Positions 35,028-45,648 of a stretch of DNA of 64,000 nt are shown here, piece by piece (position 1 is the stretch's first letter; the number at the start of each line of letters is the position of its first letter). The notes under the pieces are model-generated. The model was not told where the DNA came from. It did not search any database and worked only from the letters and a program-made list of their open reading frames with translations. The stretch comes from Tribonema minus (taxonomy: Eukaryota; Sar; Xanthophyceae; Tribonematales; Tribonemataceae), in assembly GCA_017506865.1 (NCBI GenBank), contig JAFCMP010000552.1, forward strand, positions 529,265-593,264, in the 5' to 3' direction. Made by a program: the position numbers and the translations under genes.

Positions 35028-38000
35028 ATGGCGGCATTCAACTACTCGAAATGGGACCACATTGAGGTAAGTTGGATCACTGATCTCAACAGTTTGTAAC
35101 TGTGCCAGCATCTTGACGCTCTTTGACCTTAACTCGTCCTGCTGTCACGCCTGAAGCTGTCGGACGACGAGTCCGACTGTCACCCGAACATCGACAAGGA
35201 GTCATGGTTCCGCATGAAGCACCGCAGCAGAGTGGAGCGGGAGGAGCGGGAGGAGGCTGAAAAACAGGAGCTTGAGAAGAGCAACTCTACCGATCTTAAG
35301 CGAGCTATGAAACTGAAGGAGCTGCTGCATGCGGTGAAGTCGGGGGAAGCTCAGGACGAAACAGAAGATCCGATTGCCATCTCGAACGAACTCAAAGCGC
35401 TGGAGGAGGCAATGGAGAAGCGGCATAAACGCCTGCAAGAGATAGAGAAGAACAAGAAGTGGAATTGGGAGAACATGTGCCATGTCGTAGGTGAGTTGCT
35501 GCTGCAAAATGATATGTTAGCTGCTGATCTGTTGTCAGTGAACGACTAAACCACCCCCCTCCATATAATGGATTGCCATCAAGTGCGCCAAGGTCTACAG
35601 CACGCAGACAGTGCACCAATAGCTGGCGTAGCCAGGTGTAGCTGCACCTGTTTGTCAGTCCCACCTGCAGCTTGCAGGTTGAGTGCACTTTGCACACAGT
35701 CCGGTGCTGCAGTTCACAAACTGCTCGGCTGCAGTGTGTGCTTGGCTCATGGAGCTCTGCTAATGAGCCAGGCGCGACGAGGTGGCGCGCAAGCGCCCTG
35801 TCTTACAGGTCTTTCCACTGCAATTGAGGATCAAAGTTTGAGTATATGCTTCGGTATATATAAGCCGGCCCTGAATTGCTGGCCCGAAGCCCAAATATTG
35901 GGTGCAGCTGGCCTGGCACAAGCTGCTGTTCGTGTCCAGAACCCCGTCAGCGCTTAGCTCCGGTTGCGTTTTTGACAGGGGTGTTTGGTTGCTGCCGCAC
36001 ACGCGCGCGCCCATCACACAAAGCGGTGTGGTGGTTGCTCAGATCCATCGCCACCGCCAACGCTGACTACTGCTTGTTCGGTACACCTGCGTGGAGCGCC
36101 CACCGTAAACCAGTTAATGGCGACCCCAGATCATCTGCCCCTTGCGCTCGCAGCTGCCCTAACTGAAGTCGTGCTGCTCACACACTAAGGCGGTCAGGCG
36201 ACATACACGCCTCCGTCCGCACCTCAACTTGACCTCATGTTGATCACGCTTCAATTGCGCATGTTCGCAGAGGAGCGGACGATAGTGTCTGCCGAGAAAG
36301 CGGGCGACGGCAAGGACAACACGGTGCACAGCGAGCTGCCGCCGAAGCTGGCGGCGGCGATAGCGGGGGGAAAGGCGGCGGTCAAGCCGGTGCCGGGGCC
36401 AGCGTCCGTGAAGCAGGAGGTCACGAGCTACTCGCAGTTTGTGGAGGCGTATGAGGAGCTGCTGGAGCGGTTCAGCGAGATTGCGAGCATGGAGAAGACG
36501 CAGGCGAGTCATAACTCGAGTTTTGACTCAGATTTTGTGCAGGTTTTTGAGTCGCTCACGAGTCACTCGTGCAGGGCATGGTCACTTGTGTGTTCTTCAG
36601 TCCTCTGGGGGTGACAGTAGGCACTACGAGGAGCTGCTGGAGTGGTTCAGCGAGATTGCGAGCATGGAAAAGACGCAGGCAAGTCTTGACTCAGTTCTTC
36701 GTGCAGTTTTCTGACTTGCCAGTGAGTGCAGGTGACTTCCGACTTCATTCGTGCAGCACGACGTGCTAGTGCTGAATCAGTGCGTGCAGGCTTCTGACTC
36801 GCCAGTGAGTCACCTCGTGCAGGCGAGTTCTGATTCAGTGCGTGCAGGCTTCTGACTTGCCAATGCGTCACTCGTGCAGGCGAGTGCTGAATCAAATCAT
36901 GCAGTTTTATGACCTGTCAATGAGCTGGTTGTGCAAGGCATACGAACTCATGCTTTTGCAGTTTGTGTTTCTTCATTTGCTGGGGTCTGGAGGTGCTGCG
37001 AGTGTAGGCATTGTGTCATGGGCACTTTTGTGACAAGTGAGGAATGCCCCACAAGGAGCAGGTTGAGTTTGAACTTCAAGGATGCACAGCTGCTGTAGCT
37101 TGCGTCTGCCCGCAGCTGCATTCCTGTTTGCTCCGACACCGAACCTGACACTTGGAAGTACTTGCCTTGTTGGTGTATCAATGATACATAGGTAAATGAA
37201 ACATAAGTGCAAGACCGCACACAACCCTCTATCGATGAGCTGCTGTCTGATGACCACCCTACACACTTGCACGCACAACCCGACTCTATTGTGAGTCGTG
37301 AGTCGGGCCTGCACCTCCAAATGGGCGCGTCTGCCCCGCGCGCGCGGCGCTTGCTGCTGCTGCATGTTCCCGACGGCCACCGCCTGCACAGAGTGCTGTT
37401 TCGACATGTGTAACTGTGCACACGGGCGTGCGCATGTGCATACCCGCAGGCCGGCACCATCAGCTGAGCACTGTGAAACTGCCCCCCCCCCCCCCCGCCT
37501 TCCGTGGCTGCGTGCCCGCGGGAGTTTTTGCTGTAAATGGCGGCGAGATCCTGTGTACTTTGACAACAGTTTTGACAACAGTTTTGTACCGACAGTGCAT
37601 CATCAACAGACAGTGTTGACGATAGGAATCAGCGGTCAAGTTTTTGACAGAAGGGCAGGCATTGACCATTGACCGAAGTGCACCTGTTTTTTGCTGACGT
37701 GCACGCGCAGGAGTTCTTGCTGAAGGACGGGCAGGTCCTGTTTGCGGAGCACGCGCAGAACTATCTGCTGCTGAGCTGCCTGGAGGATGAGATGAACGGG
37801 AAGCACACGCGCGCGCAGCTCGTGGCCCGCCAGAGTCAGGTTCGCCATGTACCTGTCACCAAATATAACACTTCTAGAAGCGAGGGTGTGGGGGGGGGCG
37901 CAGGGGGTCTGAGCATGATCCGTGCTTCCACGAATACGCGGCATGTTTGTATACCACCACCAAGCCACGAGAGCACTACTGTATTGATCAAGGGGAAGGA

Positions 38001-40409
38001 GGGTCTGGCCTCAGCGCCGAGCCAGGAGTGTGAAATGGCACATCTGGGCACGCAGCGTCCACGTTCATTTAGCACCAGCGGCAATAGGCAGAGCGGATGC
38101 AGGAGCGCACTCCAAGAGGATGGGAGTTTGTCGACTTCAACACATGCCTATGAAGTACGGGCTGAGCGCTGATTTGCCTCCCCTCCCCCCTCCCCCCCCC
38201 CCCTCCTGTTATGAGAAGTCGCTCGCATGCCAGGCGGATCATTCACAGTCTGTCGTCGCTGTAGCACGGTTCACCCAGCTACGTTTTTGGACTTACTTTT
38301 CTGCGCCGCATCCATGATGCATGTTGCCTCCAATGCGTGTCGGTCACACGGAGCGGTGCTCTTACTGCACCTGCCACCACCGCGTCTGCAGTCAGCACGG
38401 TCAGTGCTCACCCCCCCCCCCCCCCCCTTTCTCGCCACGATGGCGCGTTGCAGCATGCACTGGCACATGTGCCTGATGCCGTAAATTTGTACTGACTATG
38501 TGTCGTGCTTACATATGGTGTACTACACGATACGCTGGTGACCCGATCTCTGTCCAGTCTTGAGCATCTGCCGCTGCCTGGTGTGATGATACGTCAGACC
38601 ATATAGTGCTCCCCGCCCCCCCCCCCCTCCCCCCCGCCATTCACGTCTGCCCAAATCCTGTGCAACATGGCTGGTGGAGTACACCATAGAACATGACCTC
38701 GATGTCTCGACAAAAGTGACATAGACAAAACAATGGTGACCCAACCTTTGATCCGCCATGCGCATCCGCTGCTGCTTGTTGACGAAAATAACCCAGTCCA
38801 GGCAGTGCTCAGCCCCCCCCCCCCCCCCCCCTTGAGCATCTGCTGCCGCTTGTTGACAAACATAAACCAGTTCAGGCAATGCTCAGCCGCCCCCCCCCCC
38901 CCCCTCCTTGCTGCCCCAGATGCTGTCCAACATCACGGAGCTGGCGGTGGGGCTGCGGCGGCCGCCGCAAGACGTCGTGATACCGTTCTTCCGCAGGCTC
39001 TCGGAGAAGGTCCACGGCGACGCCTTTGAGGAGGCGGTGCGAGACTTCTACGCGCGCGTGCAGGCACGCGCCAAGGAGAAGCGGCGGGAGATGGCGGCGG
39101 AGGAGGCGGCGGCGGCGCGCGGCGGCGGCGGCGGCGGCGACGGCGACACAGAGGTGAGAGGAGGAGCCATCAGGTGTTGCGAGTGAGTGGTGAGTGAAGT
39201 GTTTTGGCGCATAACCAGCGGCTACGGTTGTGGCAGTCATGTATGTGCGCCAAGGAGAACCGGCGGGAGATGGCGGCAGAGGAGGCGGCGGCGGCGCGCG
39301 GCGGCGGCGGCGGCGGCGGCGACACCGAGGTGAGAGAGCTGTTGCGAGTTATAACAGTACCCAGTGCAAGTAGAGTGAAGTGTTATGGCGTACGACGAGT
39401 GGTTCTGGTCATGGCGGTCGTGTATGCGCGCCAAGGACAAGCGGCGGGAGATGGCGGCGGAGGAAGCTGCGTCGTGCGCGCGCGGCGGCAGCAGCGGCGA
39501 TGACAGCGACACTGAGGTGAGGCGAGGGATTGGGTCTGTCATTGGCAACTAGAAATGTGATACCGAATGAGATGTAGTTGCGAGCGCATACCTTAGGGTT
39601 AGGGTTAGGGCCTAACCCTAACCCTAAGCCACACGCAGTGAGGTGTGTGTATAGATTGAGGACGGCAGTGCGCGGGGGCGGCGGCAACGGCGGCTGCGGC
39701 GGCGGCGGCGATTCCGGAGTGAGTTCAGGAGACATTTGCGCGAATGGCGACTCGTATGCAGTCGTGTGTGATGACTGTGACTGGGGCCATGCGCGCGGCG
39801 GCGATGTGGTAAAAGAGGCATAGTCGCCATGTTGTGGTGCACACTCTGCGCCGCCGCTCGGCAGTCTGCGCGGCACTCACGCGAGCCCCCGCACGCACCC
39901 CTGCGCGCGCGCGCGCACGGCAGCAGCGCATAAGTCTAAGGTAGTCGGGATACAACCTTGCCCAAGAGCATTGCGAAGGCACCAAGATAGTAGAGCCACA
40001 CTACACACCGGAGGCGCACCACACCGCACCACGCAATCGAAAAGCATAGGAGAACCTTATCACCGTGTGTGCGCATGTGCATCAGGTTGTGGAGCTGAGC
40101 AAGGAGGAGCGGCTCGGCCCCGGCGGCCTCGACCCTCTCGAGGTCTTCGAGTCGCTCCCCGAGCCCATGCAGACGGCGTTCGAGAGCAAGAGCGTGGAGG
40201 CGCTCAAGGCAGCGCTCGCCGCGCTGCCGCCGAAGGAGCGCGCATACCACATGAAGCGCTGTGAGGACAGCGGGCTGTGGGTGCCGGGGCCAGGGGACGG
40301 CGGCGGCGGCGACGACGATGACGACGATGATGAAGATGAAGACGAAGTTGGTGAAAGGGGCGAGGGGGAGGCTGGCGAGCAGCGGCCGGCGGGGGAGGAG
40401 GGGGCGTGA
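35028..40409 (+). CDS. CDC37: Hsp90 co-chaperone Cdc37
   Basis: Six exons join in phase: 35028-35066, 35157-35490, 36271-36503, 37711-37839, 38920-39153, 40086-40409, about 430 aa. The N-terminus AAFNYSKWDHIELSDDESD with HPNIDKESWFRMKHRSR is the kinase-binding start of Cdc37, followed by a charged coiled coil. The middle (FVEAYEELLERF, then NYLLLSCLEDEM) matches the Hsp90-binding region. The C-terminal exon ERLGPGGLDPLEVFESLPEP and YHMKRCEDSGLWVP is diagnostic. It adds a polyaspartate/glutamate tail. Cdc37 loads protein kinases onto cytosolic Hsp90. Exon 3 ends at a GC donor (CAG then GCGAGT), which the phase requires. Introns 3 and 5 carry repeated copies of the preceding exon ends. Confidence 0.97.
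36504..36910 (+). repeat. Copy of the CDC37 exon 3 3' edge plus minisatellite
   Basis: Positions 36628-36677 repeat the exon 3 end (GAGGAGCTGCTGGAG, then GAAAAGACGCAG) and keep a GC donor (GCAAGT). From 36680 to 36905 a unit of about 55-60 bases with GTGCAGGCTTCTGACT and GCCAGTGAGTCAC recurs about four times, a decayed echo of the sequence just after the first donor (GAGTCACTCGTGCAGG). Confidence 0.8.
39154..39725 (+). repeat. Tandem copies of the CDC37 exon 5 3' edge
   Basis: The end of exon 5 (GCCAAGGAGAAGCGGCGGGA, GCG/GGC runs, GACACAGAG then GTGAGAG) recurs at 39247-39335 and 39428-39520 with donors GTGAGAG and GTGAGGC, and as a worn copy at 39665-39720 with GTGAGT. All could splice. The linking sequence GCGAGT...GTGAAGTGTT is also repeated. 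Confidence 0.85.
39593..39630. repeat. Head-to-head TTAGGG/CCCTAA run
   Basis: TTAGGGTTAGGGTTAGGG is followed at once by CCTAACCCTAACCCTAA, so the two telomere-type runs face each other. It sits between the third and fourth exon 5 copies. Confidence 0.9.
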
Positions 40410-42102
40410 CGGCGGCGGGAGGGCGGGGGGTGGTGAGCGCTGCTTGGATGCGCGGTTATGTGCGTGACGGAAGAGGGGGGGGGGGGCAGGGGGCAGCCGA
40501 ACCTCGTGTTCTGGCACCCCCTCACAATCGCAGAGGCAAGTGATGCGAGCGCGCCATGGAGCGCTGCCGCCCCTCCGTTGGCCACGAGCGGCGTGCAGTG
40601 GCAGCGCTGTGCGCATATGCGCCGCCGTGCGCGTGTGCGTACGCTGAGGATGCGGCCGCCCCGCGCGAGCCCATTGTCTGCTTGACGCCGCGTTGCGTGA
40701 CAGCGCGTTTGCAGCAGCCTTTTGCTGTCACCGCCGCGCGTGTGCTGCAGTGCTCCGCTGCCTGAGCGTCGCTGCAGCGGATGCTTAAGGGCGCCGCCGC
40801 ATGCGCGCCGCTCGCACCTTTCATGAGCCGGACGTATATTGTGTGGCGTGCTGCACTGCGCGTGTACATGTGGTCTATCTGTGGGCGCGCATGACGGTGC
40901 TCGTGCGCGCACTGAATAAATACATATATGAATGTGGTTTACATTGTGTGTGTCAGCGGGTGCGCAAACGTGCCGTGCGCGGCTGTCCGCGTGCACTGCT
41001 CTTGATGGCGGTGTGCGTATGTGTACACTTCATTTGTTCAGCAGCGGCGGCGAATGCATGCCTCGATGAGGGCTGGTGCCTCTCACTGTTACACATGCCA
41101 GTGCATGATGATTTGCTCCCTACCGGAACATGTGATCTTGTACTCATCATTGAAGTGACTCACTTGAACCAGCGATGTGTGTATACAAACCCCCCTGGAA
41201 TCTGTTCCTGCTGACAGTGCTGCCCCCGCATAATCTCATGATGGGGTACCTGTGAATCTATTGTTGGCGAGTCAACGGTGACAACCTGTATTTGCCTTGT
41301 GTACTGCTGCAGTGAAGTGCTTCATAGCCAAGCAACATCGCCTGGTCAACAGAGTTGAAATACTTGAAGTAGTTCTAAGCATTTGTTGGTCCAGTGTACT
41401 GGTCACCGCTTGTTCATAGGGCTTTAAACTTTAAGAAGGTGCAGTGTGAAAGGGGTTTGGATCAAAGCGCATCACAATGGCTCTGTAGAGAACCACAAGG
41501 CATGAAGTCAAGGTGTCATGAATTTTCACGACGCCTTGCAAGCGCTGCACATCACCACTCGCTTCATGCACCGTACAAGCCCTGCGTACGCATCACAGCA
41601 GGCTGCCAGGGAATGCTTTTACGCAGAGGCACACAACAAGGGGCACTATCACCACCACTGCTCAGCTTTGGGACCTTCCAGGGGATACCATGTGTACATT
41701 CATAAATGAACTCCGCTCCCAAAAACAACAGAGATCGCACGACCGAAGTGCTTGCGGCACGCACGAGCGCAGCAGCAGCCGATGCCTTGGACGTATTTTG
41801 CAGCAGCGGCCGCTTGCTGAGCGTTGCCCCCCATGCGTCAAGCCCCCTCCTGAGCACCGCCGCGCCGCGCGCACCGCACGCGCCCGTGCAGGGCCGCCGT
41901 GCCCGGGGCTGCGCCGGCCACACGCGCCGCAAACGCGCGTACCGACCGGGAGATGGCATTGCATTGCATCGATGTCGTCCAGCAGTACCGCCGCGCCGCA
42001 GCGCTGCGGTCGACACCACCGTGACCTGCCAGCGGGGGCGACTTCCAGGTACCGGCTCGGAGATGCAGCAATGGTGGCGTCGATGGCACCTAGGCACAGG
42101 GA
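40410..42102. other. Intergenic region between convergent genes
   Basis: About 1.7 kb between the ends of CDC37 (+) and the PPIL6-like gene (-). A G-run lies at 40477-40487. An AATAAA follows at 40916, too far to be a clear CDC37 poly-A signal. No ORF is convincing. Confidence 0.45.
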
Positions 42103-44061
42103 TCACAGGTCCTCCGGCGCGAGCTCGCCGCAGGCGACGACGCGCGCGTCGCGCAGCGGCCGCTGGTTGAGCGTCGCGACGTCCTCCAGCGCCCGCAGCG
42201 CGCGCATCCCGCGCGCGACGCGCCCGAATGCGACGGCGCGGCGGTCGAGCCACGGCAGCTGCGCGAGCGCGACGAGGAACTGCGACGCGTTCGTGTGCGG
42301 CCCGGCGTTGGCCATGGCGAGCACGCCGGCGGCGTCGAACTTGACGTCGAACGTCTCGTCTTCGAACGTGCCGCTGGCGCAGTTGTCGAGCGCGCAGGAG
42401 CCGCGGTCGCCCGCGCCCCCCGCGACGTCGCCCCCCTGCACCCACCCCCCGGGGACGACCCTGTGGAAGGGGGTGCCGAGGTACGTCTGGCCCGCGCGGC
42501 GCGACGTGCACAGCCTTCGGAAGTTCTCGCAGGCGCGCGGGCAGACGTCACTGCGCGGGGAGGGGGCGCGAAGGGAGGGGGGGGGCGGGGGGGGGGGGGG
42601 GGGCGGTGCAAGCAGGGGTTGCGTCTGCTGTGAATAGTTGTAAAGGTGGTAAGGCATTGGACGTCATATTGAGGCGACGCCAGGTGGCGATGGCGTGTGG
42701 CGCTGTCGAGCAGAGTGCGGCATATTGCGGCAGAAAACAGTGCATACTCCTGTAGCTACCGTCACGGTGATCAGCTGAGCTTTCTCACGCCGCAAGCGAG
42801 AGTTGACGCGAAGTACAGCGGTGCGACGGCGCGAGGGGAACGGCGGGGCGGGGTCGCACTTCAAGACCGGGGAGACACAGCACAAGCACGCGTGACAGGA
42901 CGTGAGCGCAGTGTTGGCGCTTGCGGCGAGAGACGCTCATGATGAGGGTGCGGAAACGCTGAATTTAGACCAACGATTTGTGCATACAAATGCATCATGA
43001 CGATGCTGTACGAGAAGGGTCTAATTGAAGAAACTGATATGTGCAGTGCCCAGGCCTGTCACTGCCAACGCCAGCTTCGCGAGGTGGGATGTAGACCCGT
43101 GTTTAAACATGAGTTGAGAAGTTTCAAACTGTTCGACACAGATGTCATGGGGCCAGGTTGAACCTGGAGCTTGCATAATTGAGCCATCGGCCGGACCGTT
43201 GGCTGCAGGTCCATTTCCGCATGCATTTCGCCACAGCCTAGTTTCAAAACCGTAAAATGCAAAGATGGTCAGAGCAGGAAAATGTCCTCTCAGGTGAGCA
43301 TGAGGATAACTCAGACGTTGCTGCGTCCGCCGTCGAAACGCTTGCTTCCGTTTGTCCACAGTCTGGCTGCTTTGGCCGTTCACGTCTGGTCCTGTGGCTC
43401 AAGGTTGACCACTGGCAAGGTTGACTAGCACTCTTCTTTGACCTCATGCACAGTTTGGTGGCCACCACTGACCTGTACAGCTCAAACACCACACGCTGCG
43501 GTTTGCCACCGACGTCCACGTCCATATAGACGAGGGGGTTGCGTACAGCTGCTTTTAACGCGTGCCGCGCTGCGGCTTGCCAGTCCTGCGGAATGCGCTC
43601 AATGGTGTGCTGAGGAAATCGCGCTTGCAGAAGTGCTTGCAAATCGCTCTGCACGCCTGTGTAGGCTCCGTCGACAAGCACCACGTAACGTGCTGTGTGC
43701 TGCGCGCCACCCGGCAAGATACAGTTGATCAGGAGCGATAGCATCTGCAAGTGTCACAAACAGCTATGAGAAGGAGTCCGATGCTCACCTTGTGCCCTAC
43801 ATCTACGGCATCAACAGCGCAGTAGGATTGAAGAATCTGCAAGCATCACAGGTCAGCAATCAAACTAGCGGTGCTCGCACTCACCTTATAGTACTGCCCT
43901 CCATCTTGCTGCTGCTTGCGTACTACGTATGCCTCCCAGTCGATCTCAAGCAGCGCTTTAATATCCACATCCGTTTGCAAGACGAGTGCGGCCTCATTGG
44001 TATAGCTGCAACATTGGTGGAACTCAGGAGCGCTGATGTCGCCAGCGACAGTGATCCGCAT
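42103..44061 (-). CDS. PPIL6: Cyclophilin-type protein, PPIL6-like
   Basis: Four minus-strand exons join in phase: 44061-43885, 43836-43789, 43744-43473, 42550-42103, about 314 aa, matching the roughly 311 aa of human PPIL6. The first 165 residues form the N-terminal region peculiar to PPIL6 (start MRITVAGDISAPEF, later DWEAYVV). The cyclophilin domain begins at FELYRSDVCPRACENFRRLC and has FHRVVPGGWVQGGD, FEDETFDVKFDAAGVLAMAN, NASQFLVAL and WLDRRAVAFGRV. FHR and the QGGD are kept, but in the active-site loop GSQFF reads ASQFL, so isomerase activity may be weak. PPIL6 is associated with motile cilia, which fits DNAAF1 nearby. The last acceptor follows a poly-C tract (poly-G on the plus strand). 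Confidence 0.93.
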
Positions 44062-45648
44062 TTTTTTTTTACCAAGTAGAGCGCTCTCTCGAAACTCTCT
44101 CAACCTCAACCGTTTCTTCATCGACTTCAACTTCAAATAACGTCCCGGGCCCTGAAGGAGGCGGCGCCTTTGGGCGCGCTTGTCGAGACCAACGACGATG
44201 ACTAGTTGTTGTTGACTGTTGACTGTTGGTGCTAGCGGCTTCCACGCGCTATCTCGCTTAGCCACGGTCACAGCAACTCGAAGTCACATGGTGGCGGCCC
44301 CCTCTGCCGCTGACTCCGCTAACCCCGCTGACTCCACTGCCCCCACTGCCCCCACTGTCTGGGTTGGTCTCGCTGACCTCATGACCGCGCTGCCCCCGCT
44401 GGCCTCACTGACAGGCTCACTGACCTTGCTGGCCTTGCTACCCCGCTGTCGTCGCTGACCTCGCTGATTGCTGCCGGGAGTCGGCCGCGCTGTCCCGCTG
44501 GGGAATGGGGGAGCGCTGACTCGCCATCCATGATTGGGGGCCTACACAAAATCCGAGTCAAGGTGCCTGAACCCCTGCACGTTGGGTGGCTGGCTGCGCG
44601 TATGTATGTATACCCAAATAGGTTGTGCCGGCTGCCCCCTCACATACAGTAATTGTATTGCCTCTGGCATGGTATTTATGGTGTCTGTGCTACTGGCTCA
44701 ACCCATCATGATTGCAGATGTTGTATGCTGCCATTCCTTCATCCAGGCATGCCAACCATCGAGCTATTCCACTGGACCTTGCGGCTGGCGTGAAGGTGTG
44801 ATCAACATCTGCACACCTGATGACGCGTCGACTTGCTGCCACATGAAGTGACGTGACGCCTGTTGACCTGCGTACTGCCAAGGATTGGCATATGCTGCTT
44901 GACACCTAAAAAAAGGTCACGCATCATCGTCGATGAGTGATCCGCCGACGTCGCTTCGTGTGCTGGTTCGACAAGAAAGCGGTTGGTTTTAGAAGCGGAG
45001 TGGCCAGTGGTGGGTGGGCGTGGCGCACAGTAAACTAAAAGGTTACGCACGGCTGCGCCTGAACACACATACCTCTAGTGCGAGGAATGTACACATGACG
45101 CGGTGTAGGCAGCCAGCCAGTGGAGCGGTGATCTTTCAGTGGCTCACAGACGCGGAGTGGGAATATCACTGAGTATATACGGCAGCTGGATAAAAAGGCG
45201 CACCGAATGAAGAGGTAGAGGCAGCAGCGGACGAGTCACCGCCACAGGCCTGTCAAATGATACCAATACTACGTCTGCGTACACTTACCATATGCACTGA
45301 CTTTCGTTGCAGCTTGCGCACCTCAGGCGGGCAGCCTGGTACTGCTTGTTTTGGGGGGGGGTGTAAAAACTTGTAGGTGTGTGAAGAAAAATCCCCCTTT
45401 GAATTCCCCCCTCTCGAAGAGGCTGGTGATTTACATGAAAGGTTGGCTATATGGACAGATTCTCACAAGATCCACCTTTTCGAACCAAATCAAGTCGCAA
45501 CGTCACTGGCAGTGTCGATATCAGGACGTGCGTGTGAACTCCCGGCGCTGTCTCCTTGCACAATGCAACGAGCGCAAACAGGCAGGCAGCAGGCACCAGA
45601 TAACACGCCGCTATATGGCAAGCGCTGCAATCAGGCGCTTGGGGCACG
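44062..45648. other. Divergent intergenic region, PPIL6-like to kinase
   Basis: About 1.6 kb that must hold both promoters. It contains a minisatellite at 44300-44470 and a TATATA-containing stretch followed by GGATAAAAAGG at about 45172-45199, a possible TATA region some 460 bases before the kinase ATG (weak). Other ORFs are short. Confidence 0.45.
44300..44472. repeat. Degenerate 9-base minisatellite (CGCTGACCT/CACTGCCCC)
   Basis: Units of about 9 bases such as CCGCTGACT, CACTGCCCC, CGCTGACCT and CACTGACAG repeat with variations, lying in the shared upstream region of two divergent genes. Confidence 0.75.

Noticed and set aside
36680..36905. Extra CDC37 coding exon in the repeated segment
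   Set aside because: Frames are broken and the phase from exon 3 to exon 4 is already complete without it.
42090..42637. Arg/Ser-rich ORFs in other frames over the cyclophilin exon
   Set aside because: They are GC shadows; the PPIL6-like frame matches the family end to end.
44219..44458. Plus-strand 79-codon ORF upstream of the kinase
   Set aside because: It is translated minisatellite (repeated CGCTGACCT-type units), not a protein.
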